Below are positions 1-10,444 of a DNA stretch of 64,000 nt, piece by piece. Both the position numbers and the translations under genes were made by a program. The notes under the pieces are model-generated. The model searched no databases and had not been told where the DNA came from. It worked only from the letters and a program-made list of their open reading frames with translations. Origin of the DNA: Siderastrea radians (lineage: Eukaryota > Cnidaria > Anthozoa > Scleractinia > Rhizangiidae); the NCBI GenBank assembly GCA_964017195.1, contig OZ024896.1:27627430-27691429 (forward strand). The letters are read 5' to 3'. How positions within the stretch are numbered: position 1 is the first letter of the stretch; every line of letters begins with the position of its first letter.

Positions 1-610
1 GCAATTCTCGTATTCCAATTTCACCCGGAAATCGTGTTTGCATGATTTTGGCAACTGTGATTCTTTTTGACTTGCAAGCCTCTCTGACTGATTCTTTGGT
101 AAGTCTTGTGTTTTTGCTTCTCCATGCCAGGTAGTTTTGGGATCTCTGAATATTTCTTAACCAACCAGGAAAAAGATAATCAATTGTTTTATCTCCTTGG
201 AAGTTGCAAGTGAAAAAGTCTCGAAGCAAGTTGGAAAAGTCAGTCCTGTATGCTTCCTCTGCCTTCTCATCTAAGACATTCCACTCGCCCAAATTCTTGC
301 GGTCGCCATGAACTACCATCCTTAGCTCGTTGAAAGGCTCATAAAGATAGAACACGTCTGGGTGCAAGTTAAAGAGGTTGCCGAGAAATGTTGATCCAGA
401 ACTCATGTGCGTCAAAATGATGACGTTCAACCTTGGTTTGTTTGCGTTTGACTCAGCCTCCCTTGTCTTGTTTGTCACATTCGCTCCTGCTGTGATTGAT
501 TCGGTCTGTGCCATTTCGGTTTTCTTGTCCCAGGAGCTGAACAGGATCAGAATAACTTGCGGGACGACCACTAATAATACCCAATGTACCCTCCTCGCAA
601 TGCATCTCAT
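1..610 (-). CDS. Carbohydrate sulfotransferase, N-terminal part (runs off left edge)
   Basis: The minus strand has an open frame from an ATG at 610 to the window edge, with no stop. A short cytosolic start (MRCIARR) is followed by a hydrophobic segment of about 20 residues (VHWVLLVVVPQVILILF), as in a type II Golgi signal anchor, and then a polar stem. Next comes a sulfotransferase PAPS-binding loop, SSGSTFLGNLFN, and HPDVFYLYEP. This pairing is typical of the CHST1/CHST3/CHST5-type GlcNAc/Gal-6-O and chondroitin-6-O sulfotransferases, which transfer sulfate from PAPS to glycans in the Golgi lumen. The usual Arg of the RSGSS loop reads as Ser here. The frame stays open upstream, with in-frame ATGs at 646 and 697. 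A splice-acceptor-like TTGTCAG just before 610 makes 610 the preferred start. About 200 residues are visible; the 3'-PAPS site lies outside the window. The family is clear, the exact substrate is not. Confidence 0.82.
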   Translation of the reverse strand, partial: MRCIARRVHWVLLVVVPQVILILFSSWDKKTEMAQTESITAGANVTNKTREAESNANKPRLNVIILTHMSSGSTFLGNLFNLHPDVFYLYEPFNELRMVVHGDRKNLGEWNVLDEKAEEAYRTDFSNLLRDFFTCNFQGDKTIDYLFPGWLRNIQRSQNYLAWRSKNTRLTKESVREACKSKRITVAKIMQTRFPGEIGIREL

Positions 611-1042
611 CGTTCCTGACAATTTAGGTAGCGACGGGTATGTGAACATTAAGCAGGTCAAACGTGTTAAACCGGTAGAAACTGGTGTACGCATCATAAC
701 TTGGGGAGGGGTGTTTAAACCTCCACATACAGTAGCATAGCTGGGATATTTTCCGTACATATTTTTTTTTTGGGGGGGGGGGGGATTTATGTGCAGGATA
801 CTCTGCAACTAACTTATTTCTTTCTGTTTTCTAAGATAAGAACAGTAAAAAATACGCACATGCCAAAGCGAAACTATGCGCGTATTTTGGAAATAAGTCC
901 ACCCTTGGTTAAATGAATATGTTGTCTTAACTAGGGAATTACCGTACCTTAGAACATGGTCACACCCACTCAGCCAATCAGTGTCTAGCATTGAGATGCT
1001 CTATAGTCCATAAACTGTCTGAAATTATGTAAAGTGCCGGGC
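611..1042. other. Intergenic, no gene seen
   Basis: This stretch includes a T8/G12 homopolymer run at about 761-783 and otherwise shows no coding, RNA or repeat structure that I can support. It would hold the upstream region or 5' exons of the sulfotransferase gene. Confidence 0.4.
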
Positions 1043-1296
1043 GATTTGAAGCACGGGGAAATTGTGGGGTAAAATTAATATTCACAGAGAATTACTGCAT
1101 TCATTAGTGGTTCTGTATAGTCTTTAGTATGCTCTATCCCATGGAGCATACTAATGAGGTTTTGGTTTCCTTTGTTTGAAAGCCTCATTAGTATGCTCTA
1201 TGGGATAGAGTAAGCTAAGGACTATAAACCACTAATGAATGCAGAAATTCTCTGTGAATACTAATTTCACCCCACAATTCCCCTGTGTATCAAAGC
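1043..1296. mobile_element. Palindromic MITE (~250 bp)
   Basis: The left arm (from about 1044, GATTTGAAGCACGGGGAA) and the right arm (to about 1296, TTCCCCTGTGTATCAAAG) are imperfect inverted repeats. They continue inward through the matching blocks CACAGAGAATT and CATTCATTAGTGG and the arms reading GTATGCTCTATCCCATGGAG and its complement. The whole unit can fold into one long hairpin. There is no coding capacity. A related fragment (CTACTAATGAATGCG...) recurs at about 1699-1735, after the next element. Confidence 0.75.
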
Positions 1297-1303
1297 TACT
1301 AAC

Positions 1304-1691
1304 GGCCTGTTTACAAGGAGGGAGGGTTACCCTAGCAAGCGGGTTAACGCGACCCGAGCAGGAGGGTCAAAGATAGCCCGGGTACAAGCAAAATTTCACA
1401 AGCAGGGTAACCCTACCACCCGGGACAACTTAATGCGCTTGGTGGTTACCAAGGGTTGAAACAAGTAGAAAGTTTAACCCGAGTAAGCGGGTTAACCCTA
1501 CCTGGAGTGTTTACAAGGGAAAAAGTTAACCCACCCCTAGCACGCAGATAGGGTAACCCGCCTACCTGGGTAGCCCTGGCTGCCTTGTAAACACGACGAA
1601 GACAAAAAGAGGAAATGTGTGAGTGCTAGGGTAACCCGCTTGCTTTGGTAACCCGCTTGCTAAAGTAACCCTCCGTCCTTGTAAACAGGCC
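1304..1691. mobile_element. TIR element with GGGTTAACCCG subterminal repeats
   Basis: Terminal inverted repeats GGCCTGTTTACAAGGA at 1304 and their complement ending at 1691 bound a 388-bp unit. Its interior is filled with many copies, in both orientations, of the near-palindromic motifs GGGTTAACCC and GTAACCCGCTTGC. Subterminal repeats of this kind are typical transposase-binding arrays of non-autonomous DNA transposons. There is no ORF. The flanks contain CTAA on both sides, but I could not fix a target-site duplication with certainty. Confidence 0.75.
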
Positions 1692-1803
1692 CTAAGTAGA
1701 ACCTACTAATGAATGCGCAGATTCTCCGTGAATGGTTGCAACTAAAGCGATAAAACCAATAACGACGATGGCGACGTCGAGCCAATTGCCCTTTTCCCAG
1801 TTT

Positions 1804-1900
1804 ACTTTTCTCCTTTGCAATACAATGTTTTTGAACGTGGATGTGCCCGAAATTGCCTCACATCCACGTTCAAAAACATTGTAATGCAAATGAGAAAAGT
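1804..1900. repeat. 42-bp-arm hairpin
   Basis: The arms at about 1804-1845 and 1859-1900 are near-perfect inverted repeats (core TTTTTGAACGTGGATGTG) around a 13-nt loop. A weaker continuation pairs GCCCTTTTCCCAGTTTAC at 1788 with GTAACTGTGAAAAGGGC, ending near 1922. It is probably a foldback MITE. Confidence 0.7.
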
Positions 1901-2049
1901 TACCGTAACTGTGAAAAGGGCTATTCGTTTTACACTATATTGTTGTCTTTTAATAAAAAATGCAACCTTACAGTGTATTAGCAATAACGAAAAAAAAAGC
2001 CAAATGTTACTTAACTTTAAGTCATTCTCTTCATGTTCGATATTGTCAA

Positions 2050-2310
2050 AAGGTAGCAAATACGGCGGCCGACAGCGGCCATCGAAAGTCAAAAACACAA
2101 AATCAAAAGTCGATCTGCAAAGTGAAAAGTCAAACTCAAAAATCAAGTCGATTTACGAACTAAGAAGTCGCTTTAGAAAGTCAATTTTCAACTTGAAAAG
2201 TCGAAATCGCCAATTTCGATTTCTGAAGTGCGAAAATCCGGCTGCGAATTCTCACTTCTCACTTTCGACTTTCGACTTTGACCAACCCCCCTCCCCTACC
2301 CCCTCCCCTA
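2050..2310. repeat. AAAGTCGAAA-rich repeat, copy 1
   Basis: Degenerate tandem repetition of AAAGTC/GACTTT words ends in a C-rich tract (CCCCCTCCCCTACCCCC). An inverted copy lies at 6488-6700 with the same order of blocks, including the word GACTTTCGACTTTGACC and the polyC tract. It is a dispersed non-coding repeat. The open frames through it have low-complexity composition and are not genes. Confidence 0.65.
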
Positions 2311-3120
2311 ACATTTTCTTAACGGAGCGGAAGACTGGGACAAAGTTTTCGTGCCAGATCATGGACGAGGAAAAGAAGACACGCGGTAGGAATTTTTTTT
2401 TCAATGTTGCAATAAATTGGTCAGTACAAAGGTCTGAAACCGTTTATTTTGTGTTCTATTTCTAGTTCAGAAAACTCATAGATCAACTGTGTAAAATGGG
2501 GATGGCAGTCTTGCACGACTCCCACGCTCGTGTTTTAGGCGTTCTCATAACTTTGCTTTCACATGTTTGACTGAAGCGGGGTTCAGCCATCTATTACACG
2601 TTGCATGGCTATAAAGAAGCTACGACTTCAATTTCATGACGAAGAGGGACTATAGATCACACTCCATGATACGAAACACAACATCCTGCAGAAGAATTTT
2701 ATATAAGCCGGGCCCGACGTTATAGACATCAGCAGGGAAACTCATCACGTTGCAGATAATATTTCAGATCCTTTGTCACAAATATAAACATGAGAGGCTG
2801 AAAAAACCTATCAAGTTCCTAAACGAAACAAATTCAACGTACCTAATATGCCAAAAGCGGCGTAAACACCACATTAAGTCGCTTAACAAACGTTCAGAGG
2901 TCGAATTTAACTGAGAATAGAGAAATATAACAAACAGGCAAGCCACAAGAATCCACGAGTTATCAGACAATTGATCAGATTTCACCTTTTCGGCGTTAGA
3001 TTTTCACGTGTATTGTCACGCGACTTTTGATGTAAACAAACAGCGAAAGTTCGGACATTCGGTTCCCAAACAACCACACGTCTACAAATTACGAGTCGCT
3101 ATTTCAAGTTCCCGTTACTA
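2311..3120. other. No gene seen
   Basis: The stretch carries no conserved coding sequence, RNA gene or clear repeat boundary that I can recognise. The open frames are short and unlike known proteins. Confidence 0.4.
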
Positions 3121-3125
3121 TATAA

Positions 3126-4040
3126 TTCAAAATGTCAAAGCAGAAGAATAAGAGCGACTTCAACGCCATGAACATGGCTGAATTATGCAGGAACGTCGAG
3201 TTTCAGAAAGCGGATATTTGAAAACTTCGCTAATGGGAATCACCTCTGCAGTCGAAAGAATGGTTTTGCCGGTGGATCCAAACTTCGAAAAAGATCAAAC
3301 CAATGATGCAGAGCATTTAATAATTCATGACAGGCTAATTCCTAATCCATTTTCTCTGAAGTCCGCGAACAACTTTGACTCGCCGCCGCTGTTTGGGTTG
3401 TTTGATTTACCACCGCTGCACTGATTACGACTAGCATGGGCTCGCTGCTTACAAGTCATTTGAAGATTATCGCTTATTCAGTGATGATTATGTAGAATCA
3501 TTACTAACTGCTCAGTTGAATCAAGAGGGTGTCCATGTATATGTAGCCAAAGTGCGGCCTCTCATGAAAATCAAAACGGATGAAGGAAAGGAGTACTACG
3601 ATCTCTGGTTTATTCTTGAGGGTAGAGGCGCAAACCGAGGTAGTGTACTTCAGGCAAGATGCAAGTGTAAAGGTGGTCGAGATGGGGGATGTATGCACAT
3701 TGCGGCCGCAATGTATGCAGTGGATTGGTAAATTGAATAGTTAAAAATGTCGTACAACCCAAACGGCCGCGGCGAAGAGTTGAAGTTGTTCACGGCCTTC
3801 GGGGAAAATGGATGGGGAATTAGCTTATCATGAATTATTAAATTCTCTGCATCATTAACTTGATCTTTTTCGAAGTTTGGATCCACTGGCGAAACCATTC
3901 TTTCGACTGCAGAGGCGATTTCCACTAGCGAAGTTTTCAAATATCCGCTTACTAAAACCGACATTCCTGCAAATATTTTGTAAGTTCTGCGACATTCGTG
4001 GCGTTGAAGTCGCTCTTATTCTTCTGCTTTGACATTTTGA
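3126..4040 (+). pseudogene. Inverted duplication of a SAP/SWIM-domain gene 5' exon
   Basis: Two diverged copies of the same coding segment lie in inverted orientation, at about 3126-3428 (plus) and 3744-4040 (minus). Each opens with MSKQKNKSDFNA and an ...AEL... helix-turn-helix stretch that looks like a SAP motif. Each then reads ...SGYLKTSL, AVERMV and PVDPNFEKDQ. Both copies are broken by frameshifts and stops. Between them the plus strand continues, out of frame after a TAG at 3432, into HGLAAYKSFEDYRLFSDDYVESLL and a SWIM-type zinc finger with Cys-x-Cys...Cys-x-His (CKCKGGRDGGCMH) at 3651-3692; it stops at 3729. Similar SAP-SWIM architectures precede YqaJ-type exonuclease domains in invertebrate mobile-element-like genes; that last point is family knowledge, not seen here. 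Confidence 0.6.
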
Positions 4041-4113
4041 ACCTGAAACTAGGCCTGGTTGCGAAATCTGCTGGACGAGGCTACCAAGTCTTCCGAATTA
4101 ATCGGGGAGGGGG

Positions 4114-6487
4114 CAACCTCGTCCCCAGGGTCTTCTCGCTTTTCAAAATGGCGGCTGCTCGAGAGAAGACCCTGGCACACAGCAGATCACGTGTCTCCAA
4201 CGAGGATGGAGATGTATTCAAAATGGCGGCTACGGCGAAAAGGGTGAGAAGAACTGGGTACGAGATGCTAAGGTGAAGATAAACAAAATGGCGCAAAAAG
4301 CTGAAGTTCAGTTCAAGAGAAAATAGGAAAAACAGACACGTTTTGGATGTAAGAGTCTTAGGAATACGGCAAAGTGTTAGAGGTCTTGTTTTTGCTGTTC
4401 ATTGTTTCTTTTTTGTTATTTTAAAGTTAAGAATAATGGGTTTGAGCGTACTCGACTGCCGAACTCCGTACCGCTAGTTGATTCAATGTTGCTCAAGTGA
4501 ACATATTATAATTTTGTTTCATGAGGCTTTAGGCAATAAATTGTCTTATCGTTACATTGTTACAAATCTGGCCTTCTTAAATATTGTTATAAATCCGCCC
4601 TTAACATTATATGCTTCAGCTTAAGACTCGAATATATCAGGCTCAGATTAAGCTTGAAATATAAATATTATGGAGTGAGCTTACAGTAGGCCTTTAATAG
4701 AAAATGACTCATTTGTTTATTTATTTTATTTACTTACTTATTTATTTAAGCTTATTTAAAGTGCAACCTCGATTTAACGAAGGGCAAGGGAATGGGGAAA
4801 GAGCAGTGTTGTATGGACTGGTTAAACTAAGTTTTGATCTGGCATATTCATCACCAAGAATAAAATGTCTGGATGTTTATGTGAATTCTCTCAAGTAGTA
4901 CCATAAGACATTTACGGAGAATAGTGAGGAGAACATGTTTGTTGATATCGGGGCTTAAAGTTAAGAACAAGGAAAGGAATGTCATAATTGACTGCTAAAA
5001 AAAATCATCCCCCCCCCCTCCCCTCCGGGCATACCTCAGACATTTGGCTACATGTATTTTCCTTTGCCCGAGGAGTAGGGAATTTGATGCAAAGGTCCTG
5101 TGTGTATCACTCGGTCAGTTGTACGATAATTCTATCAGTTGTGTATAATTTACCCCGTCAGTTGTGCGTTACTTGGTCACTTGTGTAACCTTTCTGTCGG
5201 TTGCATATTGGAAGTTGCAGTTGGAAGTTGTTCATCACTTGGTCAGTTGTGCATTTTTCTGCCAGTTCTGTGTCATTCAGTGGGTTGCATGATAACGCTG
5301 TCAGTTATGTATTACTCGGTCAGTTGTGTACTTCCCCATCAGTTGTGCATTACTCGGTCACTTGTGTACTTCTCTGTCAGTTGTGCATTACTCGATCAGT
5401 TGTGTATTACCCAGTGAGTTGTCTCAGACTCGGTCAGTTGTGTTACACTCAGTCAGTTGGATGATAATTCTGTCAGTTGTTTACTACTCCGTCAGTTGTG
5501 TACTATTCCATCACTTGTGTATTACTGCCTCAGGTGAGTTCAATCCTCTCTTTTCCCATTTCTATTTTTGAAACACTTTCAAACTTCACCCAGCTGCAGG
5601 TTTCTCAATTGATTGAAGTTGTTAAGTAGAAAATTTTTTCAAACCTGGGAATATTATCCCCAGAACTGTTAAAATGCTTTATTTTTCCATTGTTTACAGT
5701 CTCACAATCTCCTCAACTGTAGCGCAAAGAATGGGCACAAATAAATTCAACAAAGTCAAAATGATTATCACTGCCTCCAAAGCAGCACCTGGAATATGCC
5801 TGAGCAAAAATTAATGAGTCATTTCCATAAATGAGTCATTTCCACTGAACTCACAGAGATGTAAGCCATGTAGAATAAATATTTTGTAGCACTAGTTTTA
5901 TTTAAGGCCTGGAAGCTCACTCCATAAGATTTATATTTTAAGCTTAATCTGAGCCTGATATATTTTAAAAGTCTAAAGATGAAGCATATCATTTTAAGAA
6001 GGACGGATTTATAACAATATTTAAGAAGGACGGATTTGTAACAATGTAACGATAAGACAATTTATTGCCTAAAGCCTCACGAATCAAAAATATAATATGT
6101 TCATTTGAGCAACATTGAATCAACTAGCGGTACGGAGTTCGGCAGTCGAGTACGCTCAAACCCATTATTCTTAACTTTAAAATAACAAAAAAGAAACAAT
6201 GAACAGCAAAAACAAGACCTCTAACACTTTGCCGTATTCCTAAGACTCTTACATCCAAAACGTGTCTGTTTTTCCTATTTTCTCTTGAACTGAACTTCAG
6301 CTTTTTCCGCCATTTTGTTTATCTTCACCTTAGCATCTCGTACCCAGTTCTTCTCACCCTTTTCGCCGTAGCCGCCATTTTGAATACATCTCCATCCTCG
6401 TTGGAGACACGTGATCTGCTGTGTGCCAGGGTCTTCTCTCGAGCAGCCGCCATTTTGAAAAGCGAGAAGACCCTGGGGACGAGGTTG
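4114..6487. mobile_element. Long-TIR element (MULE-like, non-autonomous) with 10-bp TSD
   Basis: Inverted arms of about 590 bp (4114-4700 and 5905-6487) start with CAACCTCGTCCCCAGGGTC. The sequence GGGGAGGGGG flanks both ends exactly (4104-4113 and 6488-6497), which fits a 10-bp target-site duplication, although the site is low-complexity. Long TIRs with a 9-10-bp TSD point to the Mutator-like superfamily. The interior has a degenerate minisatellite and no transposase. The short frames LVPRVFSLFKMAAAREK in both arms are part of the TIR, not a gene. The first 60 bp of each arm also form a small hairpin around AAAATGGCGGC. Confidence 0.75.
5080..5535. repeat. ~20-bp degenerate minisatellite (TCGGTCAGTTGTGTATTAC)
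   Basis: About twenty degenerate copies of a unit near TCGGTCAGTTGTGTATTAC lie inside the long-TIR element. Three overlapping open frames of cysteine- and valine-rich peptides are by-products of this repeat. A shorter array of the same unit occurs at 32445-32625. Confidence 0.8.
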
Positions 6488-6700
6488 GGGGAGGGGGTAG
6501 GGGGGGTGGTCAAAGTCGAAAGTCGAAAGTGAGAAGTGAGAATTTCGCGCTTCAAGAAATCGACATTTGATTTCGACTTTTCAATTTGCGAATTGACTTT
6601 TTATTTCGTAGATTCACATTTGATTTTTGATTTTGACTTTTCACTTTGAAGATCGACTTTTGGCTTTGATCTTTTACTTTGGATGGCCACCCTCGGCCAC
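6488..6700. repeat. AAAGTCGAAA-rich repeat, copy 2 (inverted)
   Basis: Inverted relative to the copy at 2050-2310: a G-rich tract, then GGTCAAAGTCGAAAGTCGAA and alternating GACTTTT words. The long-TIR element apparently landed in its G tract. Confidence 0.6.
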
Positions 6701-6953
6701 GGTAACCAAATCTTGGGTTGCAATTTCTGCCTCAAGGTCATCGACTTCTGTGCAATGGCTTATGCCTTATATGCACTGACTGCTAAAAACCGCGTGAAAC
6801 ACTCAAAAACATAGTGACGCAAAGCCACGTGTAAAGAAGGGCAAATATCGTAACCAAAATAGCAACGTGATTCCAAGGTGTGAACTGCAAAATTAAAATG
6901 AGAAAATGCAATCTGCACGAAAAACGAAATTCTTGGGGACCATGTTCTAAGGC

Positions 6954-7070
6954 GGTTAAACAATGAACGCTCGTGTTCTATGGGATATAGCGTCCCTCGC
7001 AAGATCAAAGGCAACGAGGCCGTTCTACCTTGCTTAGGACACTATATCCCATCACGTTCTTTGTCTAACC
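6954..7070. mobile_element. Short foldback element with GGTTARACAATGAACG ends
   Basis: A 117-bp imperfect palindrome begins GGTTAAACAATGAACGC and ends in CGTTCTTTGTCTAACC. It contains TATGGGATATAG and its complement. Solo arms of the same sequence occur inverted at 17715-17757 and in direct orientation at 25198-25245, so these are ends of a dispersed transposon family. Confidence 0.6.
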
Positions 7071-7744
7071 CTTACAAAAGCGCTTTACACTCATTTGCAT
7101 CTCATTGGATAACAAAAGAATAACAAAACAGCACATTTGTTATAGCCTCGTTCTTTCAACTCTGAATTAATTTTCTGCAGTCCCGCACCTCGCTGCTCTT
7201 AAAGCGTAACTGTATTAAACAGTAAAAACTGAAGGGCTTAACTGCAGAATACCCTGCCACATCAACTGTTTTTTTATGTAGGTGCCTACGCGGTACGCAG
7301 AAACTGATTTAAAATATTTTATTTGTCCAGTAGTCGTCAATGACAAGGTTCAGTGAACACAGTACAATTGAATTACAGAATGTAACTTAATCAGATTTAA
7401 GAGTTGCCTACGCGGTACGCGGTACGCGGTAAATACACCGAATTTTAATACACCCGCGACGTGTTCCATCGTGTGACTCATCGTGTTCCATGGGAATACG
7501 TTGCGTACTAACACATAAACAATCTATTCTTCCAATCTATGTGCGATAATAATTATTCGTTCTTTCAAACATTCTAATAACAACATCACAATAAGACAGT
7601 AAACATCCCACGTTCTTTAAGAATCAAGCAACTCGTTTCAAACATAAAAAGATCCTTTAAACTCACCAAAAGACAGTAGTCGCTACAAATAGTCACAGTC
7701 AATTCAGGTGAGTCAGTTAATCCACTTTATAAATAGTCGCATGT

Positions 7745-7990
7745 TTCTTTCGTTGTAAAAGCGTGTGTTGCTCGAGCGAAAGGAATATGTTCCCCTCGTT
7801 CTAAAAGCGTGTTGCTCGAAAGGAATATGTTTCTGTCATTCGAAAAGCGTTTTGCTCGAGCGAAAGGGAAAATGTTTCTCTCCTTCTCAAAACGTGTTGC
7901 CTAAGCGAAAGGGAATATGTTTCTCTCGTTCTAAAGCGTGATGCCCGAGCGAAAGTGACAGCAATATGTTTCCCTCATTCAAAAAGCATA
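7745..7990. repeat. ~50-bp tandem repeat with GCTCGAGCGAAAGG..ATATGTTT
   Basis: About five degenerate copies of a unit like GTTGCTCGAGCGAAAGG, then AATATGTTTCTCTCGTTCT, then AAAAGCG. Two further copies occur at 18575-18665 inside the small related element, linking both loci to one transposon family. Confidence 0.75.
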
Positions 7991-8357
7991 TTGCCCCGAC
8001 GCAGTATAAACTCAACAATTAACTTTATAACATGCAAATTGATTGAATCACTTTGCTATTTATTGCACTATATAGTTTACATTTTTGCTTCAACTTTCAC
8101 AAGTGTTACCCCAAAAAATCCATCTAACTCTACATACAAGCTTATGTTTAAATGAACTATTCTTGTTTTAGAGCGATGTTCATAACTTTCAACTAAACTT
8201 ATTCCCCGATGTCTTGTTATTAAAACAATAGTAATGCCGCTTATATTTTTTAACTGAAAAATTTTTCTCCAACAAAACCTTTTAACCGCTGCTCACAACT
8301 GAGTTATTCGCGCATAAATGTTCTTTCTGTTTACAGTTTTTTTTTTCTTTACATCAT

Positions 8358-9337
8358 CTAAAAAATCTTCCACAAATCTTCCCCCCGATGAATATACCGC
8401 CACTTAAATTCGGCCAAATAGGACGAATAATGGTCCTTTTTCCTACCATGTGTAGGTAGCTTCGCTTTCATTTGCCTCCAGTGGCCCTCAATTTTGTTCG
8501 TGTGAAATCCCTCATCGTTAACAAACTCAACTGAGTGGTTAACTGTCTTATGAATATATCCATGTTTTTCGAGATTCACATAGGCTTTCCAGCAATCAGA
8601 TACAATTGTTGTACCAGGCTCGATCCAGTCCTTGATAACCTGTAACAAAGTTGCTTCACTTCTATCTTTAACTGTGACAACGAAGCACTTGCGCGATTCT
8701 TCCTCTTTCCCACCGAACACCCACTGACCCTCAACCACGTGACCGCGGTGATATTTCCTCTTGCCAATCTTGCTCTCATCAATTTGCACTAGCTTTCCGG
8801 GACCCCCAATTTTCTCTCTTCTTTCCAACAAAGCCACCTCGCAAACTTCGCGGCAGAACAGTCATGTCCCAATCTACGGCTGTGTGCGACCCAAGTCCAA
8901 TTTGCTGTTTGATCTGCCACTGTTTAAGATCCTGGCACCACCAGTATGTGAACTTCAACACTTCCTCAATAGTCAAATTCGACTTTTCAAACCAGCTTCC
9001 CTCTCTGATACTTCTTTCACATCTGTGTCGTTTACCATCTCTTTGCTTCCTGCACTCCCACACGTAGCCGTCAGATCGGTCGTCACCTTCCACCCACTTC
9101 ATCTCTGTTCCAAAGATACTGCAGATTCGGCTAGATGCAATTAACCCTTCCTGTTTTAGCCATGACAGGGTAAAGTCTTTGTCCCAAAGGTAGTTTCGTA
9201 ACAGGTCGTCATAATTGGTTATATTCTCTTCCTTGTCCGCTCTGTGGTAACTTCCTTTGAAGTGGCGACACTGAGTACCTTGCTCTTTATGATTCGCATA
9301 TGAGCAACCGACCTGTACTTCTGCTACTTTACGGCGT
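8358..9337 (-). pseudogene. ISXO2-like (IS1595/Merlin-type) DDE transposase, frameshifted
   Basis: On the minus strand the frame from about 9337 down to 8863 reads through ...NYDDLLRNYLWDKDFTLSWL, an ...IEEVLKFTYWWCQDLKQW block and TAVDWDM. A one-base indel near 8863 then shifts it into the frame ending at 8358, with VALLERREKIGGPGKLVQ leading into IDESKIGKRKYHRG. The catalytic signature of the IS1595/ISXO2 fold is intact: Asp in QIDES, Asp in VSDCWKAY, and HTNKIEGHW with its Glu. These enzymes cut and paste DNA; eukaryotic relatives are the Merlin superfamily, which makes 8-9-bp TSDs. A MITE abuts the 5' side at 9338, so the true N-terminus is lost or spliced. The frameshift suggests a dead copy. 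Confidence 0.8.
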
Positions 9338-9635
9338 TTAGAGCGGTTTTCAATTGAGTGTCGAAAGTAATTCGTGTTTTGCTTTGGTTTTGCTTTACTT
9401 CGCTCTGTGATTGGTTAAAACCTTTCGCGCCACTTTCTCGACCAATCAGGAGTAAAACTCAAGCCAATCAGTCGTGACTTGCTCGCGCTCGCACGCGTTT
9501 TCCCGCGCTTGACGCCGGTTACATGTACTTGCTTCGAGTTCTGATTGGTTCATTGGGTAATTTGTGTTTGTTGTGATTGGCTGGGGTAATTACTTTGGTT
9601 TTGGTTTTACGACACTCATTTGAAAAGCGCTCTAA
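9338..9635. mobile_element. MITE with TA-type ends (TTAGAGCG TIR)
   Basis: TIRs of about 30 bp: TTAGAGCGGTTTTCAATTGA at left and the complement of TTAGAGCGCTTTTCAAATGA at right, each continuing into GTGTCG. The TA at each edge fits a Tc1/mariner-type duplication. It is 298 bp long, with several ATTGGTT/CCAATCA words inside and no ORF. It sits directly upstream of the transposase pseudogene. Confidence 0.75.
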
Positions 9636-10444
9636 CTGTATATATTTTCTTTTTAAACTATCTCCAACGATCCATTTACATCATTTTGCTTTAAACTCAC
9701 GCCGTGGTAACGCATAAACTATCAATTACGCGCTACAATACGTCTACACTAATGACTATGAGTTATGCACTTTACATGTATGAGGTGTTATAATTGCCAG
9801 TGACAATATATATTTAACTTATATTATATATTTAACTTATATTTAACTTATATTTAACTTGGCCGTTATTGTTTGGAACAGCCTTTATTTTTTACACTTC
9901 ACATATCAATTACACACCGTTTCTTTTGTAGCTCCCTTTTGGCGGCCTCAATTGGTCGCCAATACATTTCAATAAGGTGTTGTGAACATGGTAATTTTCT
10001 TCGTTTATAGAATTTTCCCACATGCTACCTTTAATCTCAGTTCCGCCGTGACAAGGCATAAACAATCAATTGTAGACGGCAACACTCCCTACTTTTGCGG
10101 TCCCGGTGAAATGCACGCCCCATTGCCCGCAAGAGGAGATTTTGACGAGACGTAATGCTATCCTCGCGGAAGCTAATTTTGCGCGCGCTTGTATTTAGCA
10201 AACATCATCAAAATTGGACTCCACTCGCAATCTATCAAATGAATTATATTACGCGCTCCACATTTTGAATCCCCGAGCAAAGGTGTGATAATAGTCTCAA
10301 TAACAATGGACTTTTATAAGCCATTTATATCCTAATAACTCCCATGAGATCAATTTCTTTTCTCATTATGCTCTACAATTAATACTCGCCCATTTCCCAA
10401 CTGTTCATATCACTGTATGCTTCTCGTGAGTACGTTTACCAAAA
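9636..10444. other. Upstream region of the DUF3987 gene; no gene seen
   Basis: AT-rich DNA with a short tandem TATATTTAACTTATATTTAAC run at 9809-9860. It should hold the promoter of the downstream gene, but I see no definable element. Confidence 0.4.

Noticed and set aside
4998..5571. Three overlapping Cys-rich open frames
   Set aside because: They are translations of the 20-bp minisatellite in all frames and change composition with the repeat, not with a gene.
6325..6555. Frame with NLVPRVFSLFKMAAAREK (also at 3998-4276)
   Set aside because: It lies in both inverted arms of the long-TIR element and is a repeat translation, though such frames are often mis-annotated as proteins.
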